Below, one piece after another: positions 9,119 through 18,082 of a stretch of 64,000 nt of DNA. The notes under the pieces are model-generated. The model was not told the origin of the DNA. It saw only the letters and a list, made by a program, of their open reading frames with translations, and made no database searches. A program made the translations under genes and the position numbers. Numbering within the stretch: the first letter of the stretch is position 1; every line of letters begins with the position of its first letter. Origin of the DNA: Nesterenkonia lacusekhoensis (lineage in GTDB: Bacteria > Actinomycetota > Actinomycetes > Actinomycetales > Micrococcaceae); contig NZ_JAGINX010000001.1 of the NCBI RefSeq assembly GCF_017876395.1, positions 1,612,001-1,676,000 of the forward strand, in the 5' to 3' direction.

Positions 9119-12100
9119 TCAGCGCCCGGTGAGCTGCCACGCATCCTCAGATCCTGTGGCGCTGTCCTCGTCGTAGTAGTCCGTGGCCGTGGGCAGCGCC
9201 TGAGTGCGCTCCGCCAGATCGCGTGCGATCAGATCGGCGCTGGACATCCCTGAGGTCGTGGAGCCTCCGGAGGGTACGGGGCCGCTGCGCTGGGGCCGGA
9301 CGGCTTCCGTCTCCGCCGTGGGTGCCGGGCCGGCGTCGTAGTCCGGCACCGGAGCATCCTCCTGTGCAGGGGCGGCCGCGCCGGGAGCCGCCACCGACTG
9401 CCCGGGCTCGTAGCCGACCACGTCCTGCTGATACGCGTCCGGGGCATCCTCCGAAGGCGCGGCGGTCGGGGCGTCCTCCCCCTTGATGGTGGCGAGCACG
9501 CCGGGCAGCTCCTCAGGGCTGACCAGCACATCGCGGGCCTTGGACCCGGTGGACTCGCCCACCACGCCGCGGGACTCCATGAGGTCCATCAGACGCCCGG
9601 CCTTGGCGAAGCCGACGCGCAGCTTGCGCTGAAGCATGGAGGTGGAGCCGAACTGCGTGGTGACCACCAGTTCGGTGGCCTGCAGCAGCAGATCCAGGTC
9701 ATCGCCGATGTCCTCGTCGATCTCCTTCTTCTTGGGCTCCATGGCCTGCACCGCGTCCTCGCTGTACTGGGCCTTCAGCTGAGACTTCACGTACTCGACC
9801 ACGCCGTGGACCTCAGACTCGTTGACCCAGGCGCCCTGGACACGCATCGGCTTGGCGCTCCCCATGGGCAGGAAGAGGGCGTCGCCCTGACCGAGCAGCT
9901 TCTCCGCGCCCACGGAGTCGAGCACCACGCGGGAGTCGGTGGCCGAGGAGGTCGCGAAGGCCATGCGGGAGGGCACGTTGGCCTTGATCAGACCCGTGAC
10001 CACGTTGACCGAGGGACGCTGGGTGGCCAGCACCAGGTGGATGCCCGCAGCACGGGCCAGCTGGGTGATGCGCACGATCGAGTCCTCGACGTCGCGCGGG
10101 GCCACCATCATCAGATCTGCCAGCTCGTCGACGATCACCAGCAGGTAGGGGTAGGGCCGCAGCACACGTTTGGAGTCCGGCGGGAGCTGGATCTTGCCGG
10201 CACGGACAGCCTTGTTGAAGTCATCGACGTGCTTATAGCCGAAGTGGGCAAGGTCGTCGTAGCGGTTGTCCATCTCCTTGACGACCCACTGCAGCGCCTC
10301 CGCCGCCTTCTTGGCGTCGGTGATGATGGGGGTGACCAGGTGCGGCACACCCTCATAGGCGGTGAGCTCCACGCGCTTGGGGTCCACCATGACCATGCGG
10401 ACCTCATCCGGGGTGGCCCGCATCAGGATGGAGGTCACCATCGAGTTCACGAAGGCGGACTTACCGGCGCCGGTGGCACCGGCGACCAGCATATGGGGCA
10501 TCTTGGCGAGGTTGGCCACCACGTAGCCACCCTCGATGTCCTTGCCCACGCCCATGACCATGGGGTGCTCGGTCTTGCGTGCGGCGTTGGAGCGCAGCAC
10601 ATCACCCAGGGCGACGACTTCCTTGTCCTTGTTCGGGATCTCGATGCCGATGGCCGACTTGCCCGGGATCGGGGACAGGATGCGGACCTCGTTGGAGGCC
10701 ACCGCCAGAGAGATGTTCTTCTCCAGGGAGGTGACCTTCTCCACCTTGGTGCCCGGAGAGAGCTCCACCTCATAGCGGGTGACCGTGGGGCCGCGGGAGA
10801 AGCCGGTGACCTGGGCGTCCACCTTGAACTGGGCAAAGGTCTGGTTCAGCGCCTCGACGATCTCGTCGTTGGCGGTGGTGTGGTCCTTGGCCGGAGGGCC
10901 GGCGGGCAGCATGGACTGGTCCGGCAGGGTGTAGGTGACGTCTCCGGCCAGCTCGAGCTGCTCGGAGCGCACCGGCAGGTCCGCGGGCTCCGCAGGGGTC
11001 TCCTGGACACCGGTCTGCTGCGCTGTCGGTGCCGTGCCGGACGGCGCAGGCATTCCGGCAGAGTGGGCTCCCGCCTGCTCGGACCCACCGTCGTCAGGCT
11101 GCGCGGCCTGCTCGGCCTCGGCCTTCTCGCGGGCGCGCTGGATCGCCAGCTCCTGAGCGGTGGGACGCTTGACCCCCGGCGGCACGGCGGGTTCCTGAGC
11201 GGCGGAGACATCCGCAGACTCACGTTCCACGGCGCCCTGGTCGAAGGCGCCTTCGGCGGCCCGTGCGGCTTCCACGCTGTCGATGTCGTAGAGCTCAGGC
11301 GCGGGCTCGTCATCATGGTCCTCGGTGCCCATGAGCTTGGAGAGGAGCCCCTTCTTGGGCTTCTCGGGGGCTTCGGACTCAGTCTCTTCGGCGAAGACCT
11401 CATCCGCCGCCTGCTTCTTGGCTCGGCGGGGTGCAGACTTGGTCTGGGCCGCATTGGTCTGTGCCGGATTGGCCAGGGCCGACTCCGCGGCGTCGTCGGC
11501 TTCGCCCTGACGCGAGCTCTTCTGCTGGGCGGTCTTCTGCTGAGCGGTCTTCTGCTGGGCCTGGCCGCCCAGGGGCAGGGTGTCGTCCGCGACCGGTTCG
11601 TGGGACTTCTCTCCCACGATGTAGTTCTTCGCCACGGCGATGCGGTCAGGGATCCGGCGGACCGGAGTGGCGGTGACCACGAGGATGCCGGCCAGCAGCG
11701 TCAGCCCCAGCACCGCCCACACCGGGTAGGGCGTGATCAGAGAGGCCAGCGGCGAGGCGACCAGATAGCCGACGATGCCGCCGGAGGCGAGCAGGTCATC
11801 GAAGGCGGCATTCAGCGGCGGGATGCCGTTCCAGAGGTGGGCCAGTCCGGCGGTGGAGCACAGGATGACAGTCAGGCCGATGGCGACGCGGCCGTTGTCG
11901 TCATGGTCCTGGGGGTGCCGGAAGTAGCGGATGGCGGTCACGAAGAGGACCACGGGCAGGACCACGGAGGCCCAGCCGAAGGTTCCGGCCGTGCCGTTGT
12001 GGACGATCCCCGGAAGCCAGTGATCGGTCTGACGAGCTCCCCACCAGTCGACGACGGCCGTCAGCGCAGCCAGCAGCAGGAAGACCAGCCCGGCACTGTC

Positions 12101-12334
12101 GCGGCGATCATCCGGGTGGATCTTGACCTGCCGTCCGATGCCGCGGACAGCACCGCCGGCCGGGGTGGCGAAAGCCATCCAGAGCCCGCGCATCGCGGTC
12201 GCGAAGATGCTGCCCTGGGGCTCCTCCGGGGCAGTCTTCTTCTGATTCTTCGACGTCGTCGCGCGGCCGTTGGCACTTTTGGAGTTCTTTCCTGAGGTGC
12301 TGGCGGCTCGCGAGGGGGAAGTACGTGTCGCCAT
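9119..12334 (-). CDS. ftsK: DNA translocase FtsK/SpoIIIE
   Basis: A 1071-residue septal DNA pump that clears chromosome arms at division. About four membrane helices lie in residues 80-225, followed by a long low-complexity linker rich in Ala, Gln, Glu and Pro (about 230-480). The RecA-like motor has Walker A GATGAGKSAFVN (about residue 618), Walker B LLVIVDELADLMM and LVLATQRPSVNVV. The C-terminal gamma winged helix (TTQFGSTSMLQRKLRVGFAKAGRLMDLM), which would read KOPS-like signals, is followed by a Pro/Ala-rich tail of about 130 residues. The linker DNA contains a 15-bp tandem repeat. Confidence 0.97.
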   Translation of the reverse strand: MATRTSPSRAASTSGKNSKSANGRATTSKNQKKTAPEEPQGSIFATAMRGLWMAFATPAGGAVRGIGRQVKIHPDDRRDSAGLVFLLLAALTAVVDWWGARQTDHWLPGIVHNGTAGTFGWASVVLPVVLFVTAIRYFRHPQDHDDNGRVAIGLTVILCSTAGLAHLWNGIPPLNAAFDDLLASGGIVGYLVASPLASLITPYPVWAVLGLTLLAGILVVTATPVRRIPDRIAVAKNYIVGEKSHEPVADDTLPLGGQAQQKTAQQKTAQQKSSRQGEADDAAESALANPAQTNAAQTKSAPRRAKKQAADEVFAEETESEAPEKPKKGLLSKLMGTEDHDDEPAPELYDIDSVEAARAAEGAFDQGAVERESADVSAAQEPAVPPGVKRPTAQELAIQRAREKAEAEQAAQPDDGGSEQAGAHSAGMPAPSGTAPTAQQTGVQETPAEPADLPVRSEQLELAGDVTYTLPDQSMLPAGPPAKDHTTANDEIVEALNQTFAQFKVDAQVTGFSRGPTVTRYEVELSPGTKVEKVTSLEKNISLAVASNEVRILSPIPGKSAIGIEIPNKDKEVVALGDVLRSNAARKTEHPMVMGVGKDIEGGYVVANLAKMPHMLVAGATGAGKSAFVNSMVTSILMRATPDEVRMVMVDPKRVELTAYEGVPHLVTPIITDAKKAAEALQWVVKEMDNRYDDLAHFGYKHVDDFNKAVRAGKIQLPPDSKRVLRPYPYLLVIVDELADLMMVAPRDVEDSIVRITQLARAAGIHLVLATQRPSVNVVTGLIKANVPSRMAFATSSATDSRVVLDSVGAEKLLGQGDALFLPMGSAKPMRVQGAWVNESEVHGVVEYVKSQLKAQYSEDAVQAMEPKKKEIDEDIGDDLDLLLQATELVVTTQFGSTSMLQRKLRVGFAKAGRLMDLMESRGVVGESTGSKARDVLVSPEELPGVLATIKGEDAPTAAPSEDAPDAYQQDVVGYEPGQSVAAPGAAAPAQEDAPVPDYDAGPAPTAETEAVRPQRSGPVPSGGSTTSGMSSADLIARDLAERTQALPTATDYYDEDSATGSEDAWQLTGR
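11518..11562. repeat. Three 15-bp tandem repeats in the ftsK linker
   Basis: Three consecutive units of TCTTCTGCTGRGCGG (the last diverges at its end) encode repeated Gln-Lys-Thr-Ala-Gln on the minus strand. They lie in the non-conserved linker between the membrane and motor domains, so unit loss or gain would stay in frame. Confidence 0.85.
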
Positions 12335-12439
12335 ACCAGCTAACCTACCGGCATCGGCGCGTCACGTCACTGATCGGCACACCTTTGGCCTGCGTTCAGG
12401 TCCGTGTGTTCGGCCTCAACGCAGGCCCGTGGTGCGCGA

Positions 12440-12480
12440 CGGAGGCGGGGCGGCGGCCGGCTTCCGCCGCCCCGCCTCCG
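12440..12480 (-). terminator. Strong hairpin after rnj
   Basis: A 17-bp perfect GC-rich stem (CGGAGGCGGGGCGGCGG paired with its complement, 7-nt loop) starts 4 nt after the rnj stop. There is no U-tract. It lies between rnj and ftsK on the minus strand and may terminate or protect the rnj transcript end. Confidence 0.65.
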
Positions 12481-12483
12481 GCC

Positions 12484-14166
12484 TCAGGTCTCGACGACGA
12501 CCGGGACGATCATCGGCTTCCGGCGCAGCTTCCGGTTGACCCAGGATCCGATGGTCCGGCGGACGATCTGCTGGAGCTGATGGGTGGTGTGCTCCTTGTT
12601 GTCCTGGATGGCCTCGGTGAGGGCGCGGGCGATCTTGGACTTGACGTCCTTGAAGACCTTGTCCTCCTCCGCCACGCCGCGGGCGTGGATGTCGGGGCCG
12701 GAGACGATCTGGCCGGTCTGGCGGTTGACCACCGTGATGACGGAGATGAAGCCCTCCTCCCCCAGGACGCGGCGGTCCTTGAGGTCGGAATCGGTGATCT
12801 CACCGATGGAGGAGCCGTCCACGTAGACGTATCCGCACTCGACCTGTCCGACGTGACGGGCGACGCCGTCGCGCAGATCCACCACGGAGCCGTCCTCACA
12901 CACCAGGACCTGGTCCGGGTCCACACCGGTCTCCTCAGCCAGCTTTCCGTTGGCGATGAGGTGCCGGGTCTCGCCGTGGACCGGCATCGCGTTCTTAGGC
13001 TGAAGGATGTTGTAGGTGTAGAGCAGCTCGCCTGCGGAGGCGTGCCCGGAGACGTGGACCTTGGCGTTGTCCTTATGGATGACGTCGGCGCCCAGCTTCA
13101 TCAGTCCGTTGATGACCCGGTAGACGGAGTTCTCGTTGCCGGGGATCAGCGAGGAGGCCAGGATGATGGTGTCTCCCTCACCGACCTGGACCTGGTGAGA
13201 GCCGTTGGCCATGCGGGACAGGGCCGCCATGGGCTCGCCCTGGGAACCGGTGGACATGAGGACGACCTCGCTGTCCGGCAGCTGGTCCACCTTCTTGATG
13301 TCGATGAGGATGCCCTCGGGCACATTCAGGTAGCCCAGTTTGGAGGCGATTCCCATATTGCGCACCATGGACCGGCCCACAAAGGCCACCCGGCGCCCGT
13401 GGGCCTCGGCGGCGTCGAGCACCTGCTGGACCCGGTGGATGTGGGAGGAGAAGCTGGCCACGATGATCCGGCGTTCGGACCGGCCGAAGACCTGCTCGAT
13501 GACCGGGCCGATCTCCTTCTCCGGGGTGGTGAACCCGGGGACGTGCGCGTTGGTGGAGTCGGAGAGGTACAGGTCCACTCCCTCTTCGCCCAGCTTGGCG
13601 AAGTGGCGCAGGTCCGTGATCCGCCCGTCCAGCGGCAGCTGGTCCATCTTGAAGTCACCGGTGTGCAGCACAGTGCCGGCCTCGGTGCGGATGAACACCG
13701 CCAGCGCATCCGGGATGGAGTGGTTGACCGCCACGAATTCGCACTGGAACGGGTGGAGGTCCTCGATGTCGCCCTCCTTCACCGCCAAGGTGTAGGGCTT
13801 GATGCGGTGCTCCTGCAGCTTGGCCTCGATCAGGGCGAGGGTCAGCTGGGAGCCGATCAGCGGGATGTCGGGCTTGCGGCGCAGCAGGTAGGGCACTGCG
13901 CCGATGTGGTCCTCATGACCATGGGTCAGGACCAGTCCGACGACGTCGTCCAGGCGGTCTTCGATGTAGCTGAAGTCGGGCAGGATGAGATCCACGCCCG
14001 GCTGCTCCTCCTCGGGGAAGAGGACGCCGCAGTCGACGATGAGGATCTTGCCGTCGAGCTCGAAGACGGCCATGTTGCGTCCGACCTCCCCGAGACCGCC
14101 CAGCGGCACGATCCGCATGGTGCCGTTCTTGAGTTTGGGCGGGGTGCTCAGACGCTCTGCTGCCAC
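12484..14166 (-). CDS. rnj: Ribonuclease J
   Basis: A 560-residue metallo-beta-lactamase/beta-CASP ribonuclease with endo- and 5'-exonuclease activity in RNA maturation and decay. The metal-binding motif HGHEDHIGAVPYL is present, with VDCGVLFPEEE before it and the beta-CASP signatures (SDSTNAHVPGFT, ASFSSHIHRVQQV, STGSQGEP, HVSGHASAGEL) in order. The start is the GTG at 14166 (VAAERLSTPPKLKNG), preceded by GGAGAG. The longer open frame upstream lies inside the dapA end and is rejected. It lies 19 nt downstream of dapA, and the dapA-rnj pairing is conserved in actinobacteria. Confidence 0.95.
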   Translation of the reverse strand: MAAERLSTPPKLKNGTMRIVPLGGLGEVGRNMAVFELDGKILIVDCGVLFPEEEQPGVDLILPDFSYIEDRLDDVVGLVLTHGHEDHIGAVPYLLRRKPDIPLIGSQLTLALIEAKLQEHRIKPYTLAVKEGDIEDLHPFQCEFVAVNHSIPDALAVFIRTEAGTVLHTGDFKMDQLPLDGRITDLRHFAKLGEEGVDLYLSDSTNAHVPGFTTPEKEIGPVIEQVFGRSERRIIVASFSSHIHRVQQVLDAAEAHGRRVAFVGRSMVRNMGIASKLGYLNVPEGILIDIKKVDQLPDSEVVLMSTGSQGEPMAALSRMANGSHQVQVGEGDTIILASSLIPGNENSVYRVINGLMKLGADVIHKDNAKVHVSGHASAGELLYTYNILQPKNAMPVHGETRHLIANGKLAEETGVDPDQVLVCEDGSVVDLRDGVARHVGQVECGYVYVDGSSIGEITDSDLKDRRVLGEEGFISVITVVNRQTGQIVSGPDIHARGVAEEDKVFKDVKSKIARALTEAIQDNKEHTTHQLQQIVRRTIGSWVNRKLRRKPMIVPVVVET

Positions 14167-14185
14167 GTAGGTTCTCTCCTTCAAA

Positions 14186-15148
14186 TCAGAGGTTCCAGCC
14201 GGCCTCGCGGAGGTCTGCCAGAACCAGTTGCTTCTCCTGCTCATTGGCTTCCACCAGCGGAAGCCGGACGTCTGTATTGATGCCGAAGCCCAGCCAGTTC
14301 AGTGCCAGCTTGGAGGAGACGGCACCCTGGACGCGGGTCATCATGCCGCGGATGACCGGGCCCAGCTCGCCATGGGCGATCCGGGCCTCCTTGAGGTCAT
14401 AGTTCAGCACCGAGTCGATCATGTGACGGAACGTCGGTGCGGCCACATGGCTGGTGACGGAGACGACGCCGGCCGCGCCCATGGCCATCCAGGCCAGCAC
14501 GTTCTGGTCATCGCCGGAGTAGATCTCCAGGTCCGTCTTGGTCAGCACCTCAGTGGTGGCGGTAATGTCGTTCTTCGCGTCCTTCAGGCACATCACCCGG
14601 GGGTGCTCGGCCAGGCGGAGGATGGTCTCCGTGGCCACCGGGATGCCGGTGCGGCCGGGGATGTCATAGATCATCAGCGGCAGGTCCGCGGCGTCGGCCA
14701 CTGCGGTGTAGTGGGCCAGCACGCCGTCCTGGCTGGGCTTGTTGTAGTACGGGGTGACCACGAGCTGGCCGTCGGCTCCGGCGCGCTCAGCACGCTTGGC
14801 GACCTCCAGGTCGTGGGAGGTGTGGTTGGTGGAGGTGCCGGCGATGATCTTCGCACGGTCTCCCACGGCCGACTTCGCAGCCCGGACCAGGCCTTCCTTC
14901 TCATCGTCCTCCAGAGTGGAGGTCTCCCCGGTGGTGCCGGAGACGACGAGGGCGTCGTTGCCCTCATTGACCAGCTTCTCGGCCAGCGCCTCGAAGGCCT
15001 CATAGTCGACGGTGTCGTCCTTGGTGAACGGAGTGACCATGGCCGTGATGAGATGACCGAAGTACGGGTCTGTCTGATCCGGGTGTTTGACTTCGCCTTC
15101 CGCCAGGTACGGGTCGAAGTCGTGCGTGGGCTCGTGGTGTCCTGCCAT
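14186..15148 (-). CDS. dapA: 4-hydroxy-tetrahydrodipicolinate synthase
   Basis: Condenses pyruvate with aspartate semialdehyde, the first committed step to diaminopimelate and lysine. Signatures are ITAMVTPF, VSGTTGETSTL, the active-site tyrosine region VVTPYYNKPSQDGV, IYDIPGRTG and the Schiff-base lysine in VMCLKDAKND. The ATG at 15148 (MAGHHEPTHDF) gives 320 residues, slightly longer than usual from a charged N-terminal tail. Only 19 nt separate it from the divergent membrane gene. An in-frame extension upstream of this ATG is not conserved. Confidence 0.95.
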   Translation of the reverse strand: MAGHHEPTHDFDPYLAEGEVKHPDQTDPYFGHLITAMVTPFTKDDTVDYEAFEALAEKLVNEGNDALVVSGTTGETSTLEDDEKEGLVRAAKSAVGDRAKIIAGTSTNHTSHDLEVAKRAERAGADGQLVVTPYYNKPSQDGVLAHYTAVADAADLPLMIYDIPGRTGIPVATETILRLAEHPRVMCLKDAKNDITATTEVLTKTDLEIYSGDDQNVLAWMAMGAAGVVSVTSHVAAPTFRHMIDSVLNYDLKEARIAHGELGPVIRGMMTRVQGAVSSKLALNWLGFGINTDVRLPLVEANEQEKQLVLADLREAGWNL

Positions 15149-15154
15149 AGGAAG

Positions 15155-15161
15155 TAGCCTA
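15155..15161. promoter_or_regulatory. Overlapping divergent -10 elements of dapA and the membrane gene
   Basis: TAGCCTA reads as TAGCCT on the plus strand and TAGGCT on the minus strand, both fitting TANNNT. Each hexamer ends exactly 7 nt before its start codon (GTG at 15168, ATG at 15148). This suggests one near-symmetric -10 serving two leaderless genes. No good -35 is seen. Confidence 0.5.
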
Positions 15162-15167
15162 CCGTCT

Positions 15168-16406
15168 GTGAAGTCAGCCGACACTCTCAGACGCGGTTCC
15201 CGAGCAGGGACGAGGATCTCCGGGGTGGATGCGGCCCGCGGGCTGGCTCTGCTGGGCATGATGGCCGTCCATGTCCTGCCCACCACTGACCCGCTGACCG
15301 ATGACCCCACCTGGGCCGGCATGCTGTTCACCGGTCGCCCGGCCGCACTGTTCGCCCTGCTGGCCGGCGTCGGGCTTGCGCTGCTGACCGGAGGCCCTGA
15401 GGCTGACCGCTCCGACGCTCGGGTGGCCTGGGACCGGAAGCTGATCACCGTGCGTGCCGGACTCATCGTGGTGCTCGGCATGGGGGCGGCGATGTTGGAC
15501 TCCGGAGTGGCCATCATCCTGGTCCACTACGGGCTTCTGTTCCTGCTGGCCCTGCCGTTCCTGCGGCTGGGCGCCCGGGCGCTGTTCGCTCTGGCCACCG
15601 GCTGGGTGCTGGTCGCACCAGTGGCCTTCTGGTGGCTGCAGAACGATCTTCGCGATCGGCTGGAGGGCTTCCCGGACATGTGGCGGCTGTGGCACTCCCC
15701 CAGCTTCGAGGACCTGGCCGTCTCGCCGGTGCTGGGCATGGACCTGGCGCTGACCGGCTATTATCCGCTGCTGATCTGGCCGGCCTATCTCTTCACCGGA
15801 CTGGCCATCGGGAGGCTGCGTCTGGACCGCAGCTCCACGGCGCTGAACCTGGTGGGCCTCGGAGCCATCCTGGCCGGGGCCGGGTATCTGGTGGGCCGAC
15901 TGATGATGCCGGGCGTGGCCTCACGCATCCTGGAGGATCTCCCGCTGCAGGAGCGCTACCTGCGCGGCGAACTGCTCACCGGCACCCACCAGGTGCCGCT
16001 GGTGACCGACCCCGGGTGGTTCGGCCTGGTGACCCCGCATGAGGGCTCCACAGTGGACCTGGTACACACCATCGGCTGCGCCATGCTGGTGCTCGGCGTC
16101 TGCCTGCTGGTGACCGAACGGCTCAGATGGGTGCTGGCCCCGCTGATCGGGGCAGGGGCGATGCCGCTGAGCCTCTACGTGGGCCACCTGATCGTCCTGC
16201 ATCTCTGGAGGGGAACCGACGACGACGGTGGCCCGGTCCTGGGCGCCCCCGACCTCCTCCGCGACTACGACGGGACGACGATCCTCACCGGTCTGATCCT
16301 GGGAGCGCTGGGACTGGGACTGGTGAAGGCGCTGCTGCGCCGCCGCGGACCACTGGAGGCGCTGACCCATCGGGCCAGCGCCTCCGTGGCGGGGCCGCGT
16401 CCCTGA
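15168..16406 (+). CDS. Multi-pass membrane acyltransferase-like protein (HGSNAT/DUF418 type)
   Basis: A 412-residue membrane protein with about ten hydrophobic helices. The N-terminal ISGVDAARGLALLGMMAVHV and the C-terminal GAMPLSLYVGHLIVLHLW match the family annotated as heparan-alpha-glucosaminide N-acetyltransferase-like or DUF418, suspected to transfer acyl groups across the membrane. The substrate is unknown. The start GTG at 15168 is inferred from its position after a TANNNT element; an upstream ATG at 15087 would overlap dapA. It ends before a hairpin shared with the convergent sugar transporter. Confidence 0.8.
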   Translation: MKSADTLRRGSRAGTRISGVDAARGLALLGMMAVHVLPTTDPLTDDPTWAGMLFTGRPAALFALLAGVGLALLTGGPEADRSDARVAWDRKLITVRAGLIVVLGMGAAMLDSGVAIILVHYGLLFLLALPFLRLGARALFALATGWVLVAPVAFWWLQNDLRDRLEGFPDMWRLWHSPSFEDLAVSPVLGMDLALTGYYPLLIWPAYLFTGLAIGRLRLDRSSTALNLVGLGAILAGAGYLVGRLMMPGVASRILEDLPLQERYLRGELLTGTHQVPLVTDPGWFGLVTPHEGSTVDLVHTIGCAMLVLGVCLLVTERLRWVLAPLIGAGAMPLSLYVGHLIVLHLWRGTDDDGGPVLGAPDLLRDYDGTTILTGLILGALGLGLVKALLRRRGPLEALTHRASASVAGPRP

Positions 16407-16443
16407 GGGACACGGCCAGCATTGATCAGGATTCACTGATCAG

Positions 16444-16461
16444 GGTTCAGCGTGCTGAACC
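16444..16461. terminator. Hairpin between convergent genes
   Basis: GGTTCAGC-GT-GCTGAACC forms a perfect stem between the membrane gene (plus) and the sugar transporter (minus). A repeated TGATCAG motif lies just before it. No U-run is present, so its role as a terminator is tentative. Confidence 0.45.
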
Positions 16462-16476
16462 GTCAGTGCTGAACTG

Positions 16477-17922
16477 TCAGCGTGCTGCGCGCTGGTAGGC
16501 GCCCTCCTGCATGTCCTCCAGCTCGCGGCCCTTGGTTTCCGGGACCCACTTGAGCACGAAGATCAGGGAGATCAGCGCGACCACGGCGTAGAGGCCGTAG
16601 GCGAAGACCAGCGACAGCTCGGCCATGTAGGGGAAGAACAGGCTGATGACGAAGTTCGCCAGCCAGTTGAACGCCGCAGTGACGCCCAGGGCCACCGCAC
16701 GGATGCGGTTGGGGAACATCTCGCCCAGCAGCAGCCACATGAAGGGGCCCCAGGTGGCGGCGAAGAAGGCCACAAAGAGGTTCGCGGCGATCAGCGCGAT
16801 CAGGTTCCAGGGCTCGGGCAGGGTCACTGCGCCGTCGGCGGCATTCTGGACCTCAGCCTGGCTGAAGGCCAGCACGAGCACACCCAGCGTGACGGTCATG
16901 CCGGCCGAACCCACCGCCAGCGGGATGCGCCGGCCGACCTTGTCCACGATCACGATGCCGACCACGGTGAAGAGCACGTTGACCGAGGTGGAGATGATCT
17001 GGATGAGCAGGGACTGCTCCTCCGGGATGCCCACGGACTGCCAGAGCGTGTCCGAGTAGAAGAAGATCACGTTGATGCCGACGAACTGCTGGAAGACCGC
17101 CAGGCCGATGCCCACCCACACGATGGGCATGATCTTGCCGGAGGCCATCAGGTCCTTGAGCTTCTGCCGAGCCTCGAAGTTGATGGTCTCGCGGATCTCC
17201 GCGACCTTCTGATCCAGCTCTTCGCGGCCGGAGATTCCCACGATCTCGGAGAGGACCCTGCGTGCCTTATCCTCCTGGCCCATACCGACCAGGTAGCGCG
17301 GAGACTCCGGGATGGACAGGGCCAGCAGGCCATAGATCAGCGCCGGGACAGCCTCAGCGATGAGCATCCAGCGCCAGGTGTCCAGTCCCAGCCAGAACTC
17401 CGATCCGGCACCGCCGGCCAGATTGGCCAGGAAGGCGTTGGAGACGGCGGAGAAGAAGATGCCGAGCACGATGGCCATCTGCCACATCGAGCCCAGACGT
17501 CCACGCATCCGAGTGGGGGCGACCTCTGCGATATAGGCCGGGGCCAGCACGGAGGCCATACCGACGCCGATGCCGCCCAGGATGCGCCAGAGCACGAAGT
17601 CGAAGGCGGTGAAGGCCAGTCCGGAGAGGATGGCGGAGAGGAAGAAGAGGACTGCGGCGATCTGCATCGAGCGCACACGGCCGATGCGGTCCACGATGGG
17701 CCCTCCGACCCACGCGCCGAGCATCGCGCCCAGCAGTCCTGAGGCCACGGCGAAGCCGAGGCTGAGCTCGCCCAGGTCGAACTCCTCCTGCAGCGGCTGG
17801 ACAGCGCCGTTGATCACGGCGACGTCGAAGCCGAAGAGGAAGCCGCCGAAGGCGGCCACCAGGACCACCCACGCCACGCTTCCGGAGTTCGTCTCAGACG
17901 ATGTCGATCGTACTGATGTCAT
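16477..17922 (-). CDS. Sugar porter MFS transporter (probable galactose/H+ symporter)
   Basis: A 481-residue twelve-helix permease of the sugar porter family. It has the N-terminal GGFLFGFDVAVINGAV, the loop 2-3 motif VDRIGRV, PESPRYLV at the end of the N-half, QQFVGINVIFFY in helix 7 and the C-terminal PETKGREL. These are GalP/XylE/AraE-type signatures. The location next to galK-galT and a DeoR regulator suggests galactose as substrate, which is inference. GAGGAG precedes the ATG at 17922. The upstream galK is broken, so any galactose taken up may not be phosphorylated by this locus. Confidence 0.9.
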   Translation of the reverse strand: MTSVRSTSSETNSGSVAWVVLVAAFGGFLFGFDVAVINGAVQPLQEEFDLGELSLGFAVASGLLGAMLGAWVGGPIVDRIGRVRSMQIAAVLFFLSAILSGLAFTAFDFVLWRILGGIGVGMASVLAPAYIAEVAPTRMRGRLGSMWQMAIVLGIFFSAVSNAFLANLAGGAGSEFWLGLDTWRWMLIAEAVPALIYGLLALSIPESPRYLVGMGQEDKARRVLSEIVGISGREELDQKVAEIRETINFEARQKLKDLMASGKIMPIVWVGIGLAVFQQFVGINVIFFYSDTLWQSVGIPEEQSLLIQIISTSVNVLFTVVGIVIVDKVGRRIPLAVGSAGMTVTLGVLVLAFSQAEVQNAADGAVTLPEPWNLIALIAANLFVAFFAATWGPFMWLLLGEMFPNRIRAVALGVTAAFNWLANFVISLFFPYMAELSLVFAYGLYAVVALISLIFVLKWVPETKGRELEDMQEGAYQRAAR

Positions 17923-18006
17923 TCCAAGGTCTCCTCGTTGAGAGTCTTTCTGAGGTTCAGTTCCACACCGTGATCCAGGTCCGGACCGTGTTGCAGATCC
18001 GGACCG

Positions 18007-18082
18007 TCACTCGGTGATGCGGCGAGCCCCTGATGAGGGCTGCGCCGTCAGAGCCAGCGGCCTACTGTACTCCCGGTCACTG
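18007..18082 (-). pseudogene. galK: galK 3' remnant cut off by IS30
   Basis: The last 25 or so codons of galactokinase. If the IS30 element and one copy of its CTG duplication are removed, the frame from the main galK fragment continues here as ASDREYSRPLALTAQPSSGA and on to the TGA at 18007-18009. This matches the expected C-terminus of actinobacterial galactokinases in position and character. Only the tail of the galK coding sequence lies on this side of the IS. Confidence 0.85.

Noticed and set aside
9806-12295. 829-codon plus-strand open frame opposite ftsK
   Set aside because: Composition is that of antisense reading of GC-rich codons (Gly/His/Asp/Leu-rich) with no recognisable domain; ftsK motifs are complete on the minus strand.
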